Assembly: GCA_029532415.1 (NCBI GenBank)
Contig: JAQOTA010000020.1
Location: 248,001 to 312,000, forward strand
Source of the DNA: Marasmius tenuissimus
Taxonomy: Eukaryota; Basidiomycota; Agaricomycetes; Agaricales; Marasmiaceae
Length of the DNA: 64,000 nt
Direction of reading: 5' to 3'
Shown: piece after piece, positions 11,941 through 22,979 of the stretch
Layout of the letters: each line of letters begins with the position of its first letter
Numbering within the stretch: the first letter of the stretch is position 1
Made by a program: the position numbers and the translations under genes
Notes under the pieces: generated by a model
What the model saw: only the letters and a program-made list of their open reading frames with translations
Told to the model about the DNA's origin: nothing
Database searches by the model: none

Positions 11941-13419
11941 ATGTCTTCAACAGGCCTTGAAACTTCCAAGATACACCTTGACAAAGATCTATTCAAGTTC
12001 ACAGTTTTAGTCCCAATTATTTGCTCTGCAGTGAGTAAGCCTCACAAGCTACAGGATTCCAGAAACTTAGTTGCTCCAGGTCCAACTCTTTCTCTATGGT
12101 CTCAACTCTCTACTATTCTGGCTCGGTCTGATTGTGCTGAGAAGGCGGAAGCAAAAGAAAGACAAAGGAAATCAGTTATCCCGAATTGCTCTTGTTTCCC
12201 TCTTTGTCTTGGCCTCAGTCAGTGCCCCAATGGGCGTAATATCGGCGGTTTTCAGTGCAAGGTACACATTGTGTCTTACTTCAGGACTAAAGTGTCCACC
12301 AGAGATGCTCTTTGCCCCGACAATCTTGCAGTAAGGCTCTTGCAATCATTCTGAAGGTTAGCCTTATTAACAACCCCTGTGCACAGATCCTGTAATTTTG
12401 CAATTATGATGGCAATGAGGTGAGTGCCTACATGACCACACCTGATGCTTTGACTGAGCCTTGAGTAACAGTCTGATTGTGGACAGCATACTGGTGAGCC
12501 ACTCAAATTTTTTGATCACACCTTAACTTTTTTACTTCCTCAGGTTTTTCGATGCTTTGTCATTTGCGGATGGCGGAAAAGAAGATATGCAGTAGTGCTG
12601 ATTATCTTCTGTTTCATATTTGATGGTGAGAGTGTCTTTCAAGTGAAAGTATAGATGGCTTACTTACTCTCCCGGTCGTGATCTTCAAAGTCCTGGGAGG
12701 CATATTTGCTATCCACGGTAGGCAGATGGAGCTTGATCAATCACTCTTGATCAAGACACTAGGGTCGAGTCGCCACGAGTTTGCAAACTGGACATTGTTT
12801 TCTTACCTGTCCATGGGATTTGGCTTCATCCACGTTCTTCTAAACGTGTTTTTGACGGGCGTTATCGGTGAGCCTCTTTCATCAAAGAGATATGTTAGCC
12901 TCGTGACATGTTTCCAGCTCGAAAAATTCTATGGGCTAGAGCCCGCCGAGAACTAGCGATGGGCACACGAGAGTACTTTCGGATCGTCGTAGTATTTCTG
13001 TGAGTACCCGGAAATCTGAGATATGCGCCTTCCCATTTATATGAGTCATGAATCCTGATCTAAACTTTGAGCCAGGGTTGAAGCATGTCTGCTCTACTCA
13101 ATAGGATGGATCGCGTTTATTGCTGTTTCCCTATCCGATATACAATTCTCCGTATTCGTCGAATTTATCGTCTCAAACTGCAGTCAGTGTTCATCTTTGA
13201 TCCACACCTGGGGTTCATGTTAACAGCTAGTTCCAGACAATGGCTCCGATTCTTTTGATTGTAAGGGCAAATATGCAAAAGGACGAAGCAGCGCCAACTG
13301 CCAGCACTACTGCATCACATCTTCAAGCTGAGTCTATAATTCACACGGAGCCCGTTGTCGTGGAACATAGGGTTCTACACATCATCAGTGGCGGTTTCGA
13401 TGAATTGAGGGAGCCGTAA
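11941..13419 (+). CDS. Family-1 seven-span membrane protein, copy 4
   Basis: Nine exons read by eye: 11941-12030, 12080-12330, 12387-12419, 12472-12493, 12544-12625, 12691-12867, 12918-12999, 13076-13182 and 13237-13419. Family blocks are VQLFLYGLNSLLFWLG, LVSLFVLASVSAPMGV, LIVDSIL/VFRCFVICGWRKRRY, FIHVLLNVFLTGVIG, VEACLLYSIGWIAFI and MAPILLIVRANM, with a TAA stop. Exon 8 is 107 nt against 109 in the reference copy, so the usual splice gives a frameshift just before span 7. An alternative donor at gtctca (about 13171) would keep the frame and lose a few residues. Otherwise open. The hAT-like MITE inserted in its upstream region could affect expression. It is convergent with the family-2 gene at 14056. 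Confidence 0.65.
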
Positions 13420-14055
13420 CGGGCTCTTTTTGGACTATTATGTGCCACGGAGAAGTTTGAATTACTTGTAGTATGTGAGGCAAGGGTGTTCGAGCCTTCC
13501 CCGTTCTTGATGCTTGGGTACCGAAATATTATAATCTTCTTCCATCATGTGTTGCAGATTGGATTGAAAAAACACATATAATGGAGGTCAAGACCCAGTT
13601 GAATGCCTGGAACCTATCACAAGTGCGTGTGGTTGCTCAATATGTCATGTTTTCTGTTTTTATATATTGCAATGTCTTGGGGCTTGAAGCATGCCGATCA
13701 TAACAAACAAGCATACGAGGGTTGTACTACGGATATTCACAGCCTCAAAGAGCACCACTGACAATCACTAGCCATACTCTCCAGCCAGGGTACAATTGAG
13801 TACAGCACTCGACTTTCTGCACCTATTATTACAGCAGCTGTTCTCTTCCAGATTGCAGTAAGCCTCGAGCTTGATATCAGGTGGGGCTCAAGAACCAACT
13901 TCTTGACAGGAACACTTGTGGATACAGCTCTGCCAGAAGATACTGAACACCATGTTCGTGTCCGTCCAAGGGAGTGTCAAATTGATCTTGTCTGAACTCA
14001 CGATTTGGAATCTGTATCACTGCTAAACCTCCCGTAGGCGGGCAGACCTTACAAT
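13420..14055. other. Intergenic between convergent genes
   Basis: About 0.6 kb. Between 13790 and 13990 a short plus-strand piece reads like a terminal exon (a span-like APIITAAVLF, a possible intron, then an open tail), but it cannot be tied to either family. Confidence 0.35.
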
Positions 14056-15271
14056 TCAAGACCTGTCACTACGTGTGTACGAAGAAACATATTCCGGAGG
14101 TGCCTCGCCCTCCACCCTCTCTAGCCGTGCCATAATGGCACGCATCTGCTCGTTGATTGCAGAGAATTGAGCCTGCATGTTTGTGGCTGTTTGGGTTCCT
14201 GGGTTCTCAATGCTTTGGGCCCGTTCAGCCCAGTTGATATTGTCGGGCTCAGGCTCGCTCGCTACACCCGACGGTGGTAATTGGATTTCATCTTCTTGAC
14301 CTGTCTTCTCGGGCTTCGTGATCGAAACGTTCGCGCTTTGGGGCGAGGGTATCATGGAAGACCCTGTATATGGTACAGGCGCTGTTTTCACGCCTCCTAG
14401 GTGACGATCTGAGTGGTCGTCGGCTGTGATTAGCTCATGCCGGCGAGGGAGTAAAAAGGGAAAGAAAGTAACAGAACGTACATCGCCTTCTCCATACAAC
14501 CAGTAATAGCCCAACAACGAGCGTTACAAAAACAATAACGCCGATAGCTATTCCGGCTATGACACCTGCCTTGGGTTTGGTGTTGTCGTGGTCAGCTAAC
14601 ACGGGCATGGACAGGCTTTTCGAACCATAAAACCGAACGCCGAGCGGATTTTTCCATTCGGGAGGGACCCCTCAGCAAGGATTTCGAGTAGATATGAAAG
14701 ATGTAAAGTCTCACCTGGTGCTCGTCTCAAATTCAGAGGTTATTCTTTGAAATTGGGTCAGCACCTTTTTGATTGATTTCTTTGAATATGCATGATGCCA
14801 TGAATACTCACATCGACACGACCGTGGACGTACCAAGTTCTGTGCTGGTCACAACGCCACTGGTGCGCAAAAATCGTGAAAGAGGTCAACGTGACTCTGT
14901 GGATTTCAATGGGTCGCAAAAGAGTCTTACTTGGAGAGTGTGGTTTTCGAGAAAATAGTTTCAATGATCGTTGTCTCTAGAGAGACTAGTGTTTTCACTG
15001 GCAAGATCCTTTCATCCGGCCTGCTATCTAGCTTCAGTGTTGGTATAGGAAAGGTTCAAATGCCTAAGTACCCGATCGTTCTGCGAACTCGGCGGAGACG
15101 TGGAGATTCAATAATGACGGGTGAGCTGGTTGCTTCAGCGTCGCTGAAACTAAGAGGGGGGTTATGTTCCGTGTTAAGCAGGGAGAACACATATAAACCG
15201 CACCTCATACCGCCAGAAGGTCTATTGAGCCTGGCCAGCGTCGGGCTGGTGAAATTGGCATAGTGTGTCAT
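14056..15271 (-). CDS. Family-2 single-pass protein with PPEY tail
   Basis: The terminal exon 14408-14056 encodes a polar cytoplasmic tail ending with a short helical heptad-like segment (EQMRAIMARLERVEGEA) and PPEYVSSYTRSDRS, then TGA. A 73-bp intron (14409-14481) separates it from the membrane exon (about 14590-14482), which encodes KAGVIAGIAIGVIVFV then LLLVVWRRR. Upstream Ser/Thr-rich pieces between about 14720 and 15270 (for example RTSGVVTSTELGTSTVVSM at about 14810-14890) are the probable ectodomain, but exon phases there are unclear and the start is a guess. PPEY is a candidate WW-domain docking site, as used by Rsp5/NEDD4-type ubiquitin ligases; that role is inference. The gene is convergent with the seven-span copy 4. 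Confidence 0.6.
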
Positions 15272-16107
15272 GTTTTCGCGAATAGGGCAACAAAGGTACG
15301 GGTTTAGGCGCCCAAGCAGGTCCTGCTGCTGGGGAGGATGAGGCTGTCAAACTTATCTCGAACTGGATTTTCGATTTTAATTGACATAGCAATCCCGTCG
15401 TAATACCGTTGTGATCTATCTGATTGATGATTGTTACTAGGGTATCGGATTCATAGGAGCCCTGGAACTGTAAATCAAAACCTCAATATCTACTGCGTGG
15501 ATTTATCCACGCCGGTCTGTTCTCTTCGCTTTCCCCAAGTTTGCTCCAAACTCAACTTTCTCTCTCGAGGCTATAATCAGAAAAGAGGCTGGATCCTCTC
15601 CAAGTGAGATGGAAAGGTAAGTATACGGGCAGACACAGCATCATAGAATGTCAGGGCCCGTGCTGGTCGCGTTGAAGATCAGACGGAAAGGCAGTGGAAA
15701 CAAGAGCCTCCCATAGATCAACTCTGGTTTCTCAACACACGATATGATCGAACGACTCATTGAGATGCAAAAGAGAAAGACCATCGTCTATTCAGGTGAA
15801 TTGAAGAGCAACGCCAACCTTACAGAGAGCAAGAGCTGAGGGCGGTTCAGAGTCAAATTAGGGCTCGGATCTCCTATGCACGGCCGGTCGAGGGCAGGCT
15901 GTCAGATAAAACAACTTCACATTCTCACCAAAGTAATGCTACGAGGAGCCAGAATAGGTATTCGCGCACCCATAGGTCAAGGGGCTCGCGTATATATAGA
16001 AAAATGAAATTGGTGAACGTAGACGGCGGCTCCACCCATTCAGTCAATGTTTCGGACATTTCACGGGAGGGATTGAGGCGCGTTTCGAGCGGTGGTCGTA
16101 GATGGTC
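15272..16107. other. Intergenic, nothing recognised
   Basis: No frame with a recognisable motif. May include the true first exon of the neighbouring family-2 gene (an ATG on the minus strand lies near 15387). Confidence 0.35.
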
Positions 16108-16191
16108 TCGGAGATGTTTGATGTGGATTCAGAGATGTTTGGAGTGAATTTGGAGATGCTTGGGGTAGACTCGGAGGTGTTTGAAGCGGGT
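16108..16191 (+). repeat. 21-bp minisatellite, four units
   Basis: Four diverged 21-bp units with the pattern S-E-M-F-x-V-D/N. Read in frame they give a heptad-like peptide repeat inside the open frame 16102-16308, which ends in a hydrophobic stretch. Whether this frame is a gene is unclear. Confidence 0.7.
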
Positions 16192-17922
16192 TTACTGTCG
16201 CTCATATCTCTTCCCCTCGCTCAACCCTTCTTGATCTATTTTTCTAAATATCTCATCTTTCCAGCTTGTGTTATTCTTTTCGCAAAGGGCTGTAAAAGAC
16301 AATGCTGAATGTCTGGTAATTGAACGTGAGGTCAGCTTCAGCTAGTATGAGTAGAGTGCCTATCCAACCTTCGCCGACACCCGCATCAACCGAAGCAGAT
16401 CCCAACGTTTCATATCCGTCCATCCTACCTTCTACGACATCAGGCAAAGTGGCTTGTCCAATCATTTAAATGTGCACCGTCGAACATAAAACTTGCAAGG
16501 GTTTCTGGCACCGTTAATTTCGAAGCTTGAGACCACAGCCAAATGTCGAAGAATGGGCTATCAAAGGCATCAGTATAACGCGGAGACGCCAGCGAAGGTT
16601 AACGTACCAAGAGCCGCCGAAACCAAGCCAGACCCGACTTCTCATAAAAGATCACTCCCATCGCTAACGGCCGTGTAAATCGTATGATTCGTAGCTAGGT
16701 GCTGTAATGCTGTCCAACGAGCTGTCCGAGATGAACGAAAAGGGCATGGAATTCACCGTCATCAAGTGGGTTCATCATTAGTTGTATTGGATCTAGAGAC
16801 ATGCGGAAAGAGCGAGGGCAAGGACAAGGATCATCAAGGATCATGATGAAAAATCAGCGAGATGGTTTGAATCATCAATCAAGCACGTCATCTGGGACGT
16901 TGTGTGGAGGTAGCTCCAACGGATCGGGCCGCGTTACCGGACCAATGTCGTTGATCTCTACCGCACCTCCACCTTCATTCCCTACCTTAATCACTTTAGG
17001 CATTCTTGGCCTTTCAACAAATTTGGAGCTCACCCCACAGGCGTTGACTACCTATCTCCCATCTCGCGGTTTACACTTTGATTAAGGGCAGTTACAGCAC
17101 GTCGTTTACCTGATCAAACTCTCTTGGGAGATGTGAACCGAACGATGTCCTGATAAGTGCCCGACGTACTGACGTCTCGCTTTAGGCTCATGTTTGTTCG
17201 AGATATAGCGATCGTTGGTATGCGGGCTCATGACTCCACCGCCAGCACATGTGCTTGATGCTCATCGACTCGAGTCAGTCGGTACAAAGCCGAATCAAGC
17301 TGGAGCCGAGCCGTACAACATCACTTTTTGTCGTAGGGTAGCTGAGTGAAGGTCAGAGGCGAAAAAACCCATTGTTCAACGTCAAAAACTAATGAAGTCG
17401 TCCTATTTCGGGCCGATTATCTATGTTCCTTGCTCAACTGAGATTTACAAGATTAGATATACTTACTGTTACCCCTGCATCGAGTTTAGATGAAACATTC
17501 AGTGCCTGTTCGATAGTGTACAGCACGCAATGCTTAAACCGTGGATCTCACATAAAAAGCTCGGATTCCTTAGTGCGAGGTGTTTGGGATACCTCGAGCA
17601 TCTCGTGACTGGATCGGAAGGCGGTTTCTCGACTGCAGATAGGAGAAATATGATTGGTACATGGCAGCCCGGACATCAACCTCGGTTGGGATGTCCCCAG
17701 TCTGCTTCAACCCCATCAAGTTTTCTCAATCACTCTCACTGGTCGATTTTCCCCTGATTTGCCCGCGGGCCATATGACTCGCGTATATGGCTATCTAAAT
17801 CAACCGCGATGGCTCAAAGGACTCTTTGATTTATCCGAAACCAACTAGATCTTCTTATCGTATCAGGGCCCAGGCCAACAGTTTTCCTTCCTCGCCGACC
17901 ACCACTGGTACAACATTATTCA
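16192..17922. other. Gene-poor stretch
   Basis: About 1.7 kb. Open frames such as 16493-16678, 16801-17085 and 17654-17848 (plus) have plausible composition but no recognised domain. The last could be a terminal exon of an unknown gene. Confidence 0.35.
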
Positions 17923-18592
17923 CTACCTAGATCTAGTTGTACTCGTATACGACGACATATAATCCGGAGGCTGATCTTCCGCCTCTGTCTCCAGAGCCGC
18001 CAGTCTCGCTCTCATAGCGCGCATCTCGACGTGCATGGCGGCAATTTCAGCTTTGTTGACTTGACCGTCCGAGTCCGAGTCCGGGTCTTGGGAAGGGCGA
18101 GACGGTAGTGGGGAGGATTGGTTCACCGGTTCTGTATCTCTTTGTTCCACCTCCAAGATGGCATGGGAGTATGGGGATTGGCTTGTATTACTGTTCGGAT
18201 GGTGGCTGGGGGGGATCATGAGGTGGGGGTCCTGGGGAGGTGATATAATATTTGCAATAGGTACACCTGGCGGGGTTGTATCATGATTGGCATTCAATCC
18301 TTGAAGGGTGTTATGTGCCTCTAATCCCACAGTATGGGCTTCGGGCGCTGGAGGCGTGGGTTTGAACCGATTCGAAAGAGAAGAAAGGATTATTGTTTCG
18401 GGATCGTCCGCTTTTACTTTCTTTTCTGTGGGTTGGGTGAGGCTTAGAACATCAGAGCAATCGAACTAAAGAGACTTGCATACTTTGACTGTCCCTCCAA
18501 GAAAGCCAACAGAACGCTGCCACAAGCAGAACAAGAACAACAATCATAATCACCGTTACGGCGAGTCCGCTGCTATTAAGAGTGAAAGCCAT
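17923..18592 (-). CDS. Family-2 single-pass protein, short form with PPDY tail
   Basis: Two exons, 18592-18490 and 18425-17923, total 606 nt and 201 aa, with a GT-AG intron of 64 bp. The ATG at 18590-18592 opens directly onto a membrane span (LAVTVIMIVVLVLLVAAFCW) after only about ten residues, so this copy has almost no extracellular part. The frame is open upstream but has no earlier ATG. The tail is Pro/Ser-rich and acidic (DSDSDGQ), then a helical heptad-like segment (MRAMRARLAALETEAED) and QPPDYMSSYTSTTRSR. The PPDY motif fits a WW-domain ligand. The gene is fully open. Function unknown; it may work as a membrane adaptor. It shares tail and genomic context with the copies at 14, 47, 50 and 57 kb. 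Confidence 0.75.
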
Positions 18593-20273
18593 TGAACTGG
18601 TCGAGGCAGTGAATGGAAAAGTGGTTTGTGAGGTCGCCGCTCGTCTGCCTTGCAGAACCCGTCGAGCTCGGAGGGAAGTGAAGAAGCTTTCAAGATTGTG
18701 ATTAGCTTTTATGCTCGTTCAAAAAGTACGGGCTGTGGTCCTCAGTTGAACGGTATAGGCTTCAAGCAAGCCAATGGAGAGTCCCCGGGTGGTGGTCGGT
18801 GTCTGCGAAGAGGTTAGACGGGTAGACGTCGGGGACGCGTCACTTTATAGAGTCTTCTACCACTGCTGTGATGACTTCTCGTCGGAAGCTGTTCCTGTCT
18901 ACATTACCCGCCCTATTTGCGCTCACGATGTATCAAATAGCGAAATCGCGATATTGATAGAACCGAGGTAATTGCTGATGAAGGCGGAAATAAACTCAAT
19001 GAGTCGATCACAATGACAGCGGGGGAAACGGCGTGTTCGTAGGTCTTCGATGGTTATACTTGATCCCGAGTCTCAATTACCCAAAGCATGGAAAGGGACT
19101 AATGTACAGTACTAGATCGAGGACGCATTAGACAAGGGAAAGAATCAAACGAGTGTTGCTGACAATCGGTATCGGTGCGGGTAGGTCTCGTTGAGTGTCC
19201 GAGGCTCGAGGTCTGTCTTATCGGCATTCTCCTCTTTTGGCAACTTCGGTAGTCTATTTGAACACCACCTTCACCCCTCGTACAGTGCTCATTCATTTGA
19301 GATCTTCTGCAGCAACACCCGACTAGATGTCTGTAGGGAGATTCAGGCAATGGGTTCTCTTGTTTGTCACCCGTAAATCTGTCGTGTACAACGAAGCATT
19401 TACCCAATCAAATTGAGGCTGTCCCCCTGTCAAAGATCCGCTTGATTCAAAGGTATATTGTGTCTTGACGCGTTCGGGTTTCTTGTTGGAGCGTTATATG
19501 CCTTGTGAGGGCTGGCTCACTAGGGAGAATCTCTTGATATATGATGGGAATTTCATTCAATGAGGTGGTCAAGTTGATATTCTGCCAGCAAGGAAGATGA
19601 AAACAAAGATGTTCCATGATTTGTGTGTGAAATGCTCACGTCTCGCGTTGCTATTGTTCCCTTAAGATCATCGAAGCTGTGTTACTGATCTTACTGATCT
19701 TGCGAATCTTGGCATATATCAAATCACAGACCATCCGTGCGAGGGGGTTCACTGCCATAGGGTTAACCCAATGTTCTAACCAATCAATAATCACACAGTT
19801 TGGCTGTCATCAACGGCTTCATAGAGGGGACTCACGACTGTGGTAAGCCATAAGCCAAGAAGAATCAAACTCAGACGAGTAGTTAAACATACTATTTGAC
19901 ATCTTACAACGAATTACCTGAATCTTGATTGCAAGGGCAAACGCTTGGAGAACAGCAACGTATCCCGAGCTTGCCGGTGTGCCTTACGCTCAACCCGCTT
20001 CCGTAGTGTATCGAACATCATTAACTGAAGTTGGTGATCTCCATCGATGATGAGTTTCACGATCGGCGTTCACCAGTCATATGACACATCGCAGAGGCTT
20101 GACTGGCTCCGAATGTCTGTGTCCGCTAGTAGGAATTATCAGAATGTCGTACTTTCATGATCCAGATGATTATCACTTGGATCCAGGAGCCTTGCTTCTG
20201 CAGGCCGTGATTCATAGATAGTACATACACTCGTTGATTGATCAACATATCTAGTCCGTATGGAACTTGATCT
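18593..20273. other. Gene-poor stretch
   Basis: About 1.7 kb. A minus frame at 19099-19407 and its overlaps are open but unrecognised. The Ser/Thr and Trp content at about 19320-19450 on the minus strand loosely recalls a secreted domain; I could not assign it. Confidence 0.35.
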
Positions 20274-20712
20274 TCACGGGGCCTTGAATTCATCGCGGTG
20301 CCCGACGACGTCTGGAACAATGTCTTCTTCAACAGATGCCGCCGTATTAGCCTTGAAATTGGCTTGGGCAGGGTATACGAGATGCTTTGTCCTCGTGTCA
20401 TCTCCGATGTGAGTATTTGCTCGTATAATCAGGAGGGTCGGTACGACCCCTAGTGGTGAACACAACGAACAAATGCTAGATGAGGCTTACCGCGACTTGG
20501 ATCAAGATAGATCCTAATTCTAGCGGTTCTGGTAGCAGAGAGATGATCCAAGCTATCAGAGCAGTCCATGTTATAACGTAGAGCAAACACGACTCGGCTC
20601 TGTCCAATAATTTTCTATGAGCATTGAAAAATGGGGAAATTTGAGGGCGTGCGAATAGCTGCTTACTGAACACAGCAATGTTTCTTGATCGCGTCGAGAT
20701 AATCTGAGCTAA

Positions 20713-21797
20713 CACCGGGGGCATTTTGATGTCTAGTAGGACATGATGTGCTCGTGTCTAGTAGGGAATGACAGCATCTGGTCCTGTACAGGGCCAGTGT
20801 GACCATAAACAAAGAATAAATGTCATGTTTCCATCCCTTATTCAGAAAATCTCTGCTCAAGAAACTGGGCCTTTCCGTCAAACACACAGCACATCAGAGG
20901 AACGGACTACTGAAAATTGGCCATGCAATTGCCGGGATCACTGATCGCACGGGCAATGCCGGGAACAAGGACATCGTCCCGACCAGTTGTCCGAACTCAG
21001 GTTTCCCTGCTTGATAACAACATTTTGCGTGCCGAACTGACAGATAGTGGTAATTTTTTGGGTAATAGTTGCTTTGACAAGGCTATAAGTGCTCAAGGCA
21101 TTTACAATGTGGTGATTTAGCCACCATACACCGAGTTTCAGGGCAAGATGATAAGGGAAATCTACTTTGCGGCATGCATAATGCTGGCGCACGGGAGAGT
21201 CCCACATCTGAACCAAGGAATTAAACTTGGTGCTCAGAGAGGCCGGCCACAGGCTGTTGACAGCCGTTCAGAGCAAAACCAATCCACCCGGAAAGAGCTC
21301 CGAATAGCCATTTAAAAATTCAAGTACTGTCATACAGCCAATACCAAAGTGCTCAAGCATGGGGTGGCAGAAATAGTACCACACTGTCTGACCAGAGTGT
21401 TATTCAAGTATCGCAGGCTTTAACAGGCAAACTGTTGTTTATCAGCCACAAAATACTCAAATTTTGGATCCAAAGTGTTGATACCTCTGTCGAATACACT
21501 ATCATCTCAGACAATGCCTCCCGCACTAAGCTTCTTCATTGGATATCTGGGCAGATTGGCAAGCAGCCCGGAAGTCGGTGATGGTATTCAGCTCCTTGTG
21601 GCCCATGCTCTAGTCTGGGGAGCAACAATCTAGAGAGCTGTCGGGGGATCTTGATTTATGAAAGAAAATAAAGGACAAAGAGATTACCATCCATTCTTTG
21701 TTGTCAGTCACAGTGGTCCTGCACAAGACCAGATGCTGTCATGCCCTACTAGAAACAAGCACATCATGTCCTACTAGACAGCAAAATGCCCCCAGTG
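20713..21797. mobile_element. CACTG-ended TIR element, 1,085 bp, non-autonomous
   Basis: Inverted repeats of roughly 95 bp bound the element; on the minus strand it starts CACTGGGGGCATTTTG and the other end reads CACCGGGGGCATTTTG. A 3-bp duplication TAA flanks it (20710-20712 and 21798-21800). CACT ends with a 3-bp duplication fit CACTA/EnSpm; PIF/Harbinger (TWA duplications) is the alternative. No transposase frame is visible inside. It interrupts exon 7 of the broken seven-span gene, and removing it with one TAA restores a contiguous exon. Confidence 0.75.
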
Positions 21798-22229
21798 TAA
21801 TGGTGTTTGACCCGTTGTTCAGAGAATCTTCCAAGCTATGCATATAGAATGGTTTGACAACTGGAACACCTTCAGACCTTCAAGTACTCACCAATGAATT
21901 GTCATAACCAGATTGATTGTGAGGTGGAGAGACACATATGGAGCTTAGGATTTTATTTCTCGTGGGCGCAGAATCCGCTGAAGCCTGCGGGAATGGGTTA
22001 CGATCGTACTCCTTGAACCGACCTTCCACTGTTGTCAAGAGTGCAAACATCACAGACAATACTGATATGGAGGTAAGCTCAATTTCTAATTCAAAAGAAT
22101 ATTGAGGCTTGCCACTCAAGACATGACACAAGAGCAACTGCCACCCGCAAATCACAAACGACCTAAAAACCTAGCTGTCATGAAGTGCTGAGTGTCTATC
22201 GGAGACGGCAAAGGCAGAGAGCGGTGGTA

Positions 22230-22942
22230 TGTTACATCCATGCCGGTTCCGGGGTTTCCGAAGGCCTCTATCCACCTTCCGGAGATTCCGAGTATCGGAA
22301 TCTACTTTATGTTTTCTCTTCCTTCACAATCCTTTCCGGAACATGACTTCGGATTCCGACATTGTGTCCCCGGTACTTACGGATCGGAGATACATATTCA
22401 CCGTTCATCTCCGAGTAGTACGTATACTCTACATTCCGACATTCCGCTCTCCATTCTATCATGACTCATCCCGTACATTCCATTCTGACACTTCATTTCC
22501 GATTCATCTCCGACTCCGGGACTTCACCCTCTGTCTCGGATACTGTACTGTACATACATTCTCTCCCGCTCTTGACTCACCTTCGGTACTACGATCGCCG
22601 GAACCTCTTCGGAGGTCTCGGAGATCGATACATATATAAGCTAGATACTTCATGACTTGTATTCCTCAGAATTAAAATCAACTTGGTTTCCGTTTATCTC
22701 ATTCGTCTCATTCCGTCTCTTTATCTCTATCGTCTCTTCATCTTTATCTTCCTTTCCTTCCGGTCAAGGACAACCCAACTCAACAGTGTCGTTGGCGAAA
22801 CCTTCGACTATTGTCCAGCCATCTGTTCGGCCTTCCGGTTGTCGGAATCTCTCCAACTCTGACTAGTCCATTCCGGCACGTCGGCTTCCGTCTCTTCCGC
22901 TCGGACCTCCGTCCAGGCTGTCATATCCGCACAATCCTTACA
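22230..22942 (+). repeat. 5' LTR of the gypsy element
   Basis: 713 bp, starting TGTTACATCC and ending ATCCTTACA. Contains the TATA box and the inferred transcription start at 22668. Same sequence as the 3' LTR except two bases near its end. Confidence 0.95.
22633..22640 (+). promoter_or_regulatory. TATA box of the gypsy LTR
   Basis: tatataag lies 35 bp before the 11-mer at 22668 that matches the primer site, placing the transcript start where a self-priming element needs it. Confidence 0.7.
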
Positions 22943-22944
22943 GT

Positions 22945-22955
22945 ATTTTAATTCT
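22945..22955 (+). other. Self-priming primer-binding site
   Basis: attttaattct, two bases after the 5' LTR, is the exact reverse complement of agaattaaaat at 22668-22678 in the LTR, just downstream of the TATA box. The Tf1/sushi group primes reverse transcription by folding the first 11 nt of its own RNA onto such a site. I saw no usual tRNA 3'-end (TGG) primer site here. Confidence 0.75.
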
Positions 22956-22979
22956 TGAACCTTGAGTTGAAATTACTGA

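Noticed and set aside
22229..22639. Open frames inside the gypsy LTRs (also 30121-30705)
   Set aside because: They are identical in both LTRs, lack any domain and lie in promoter/untranslated LTR sequence; chance frames in C-rich DNA.
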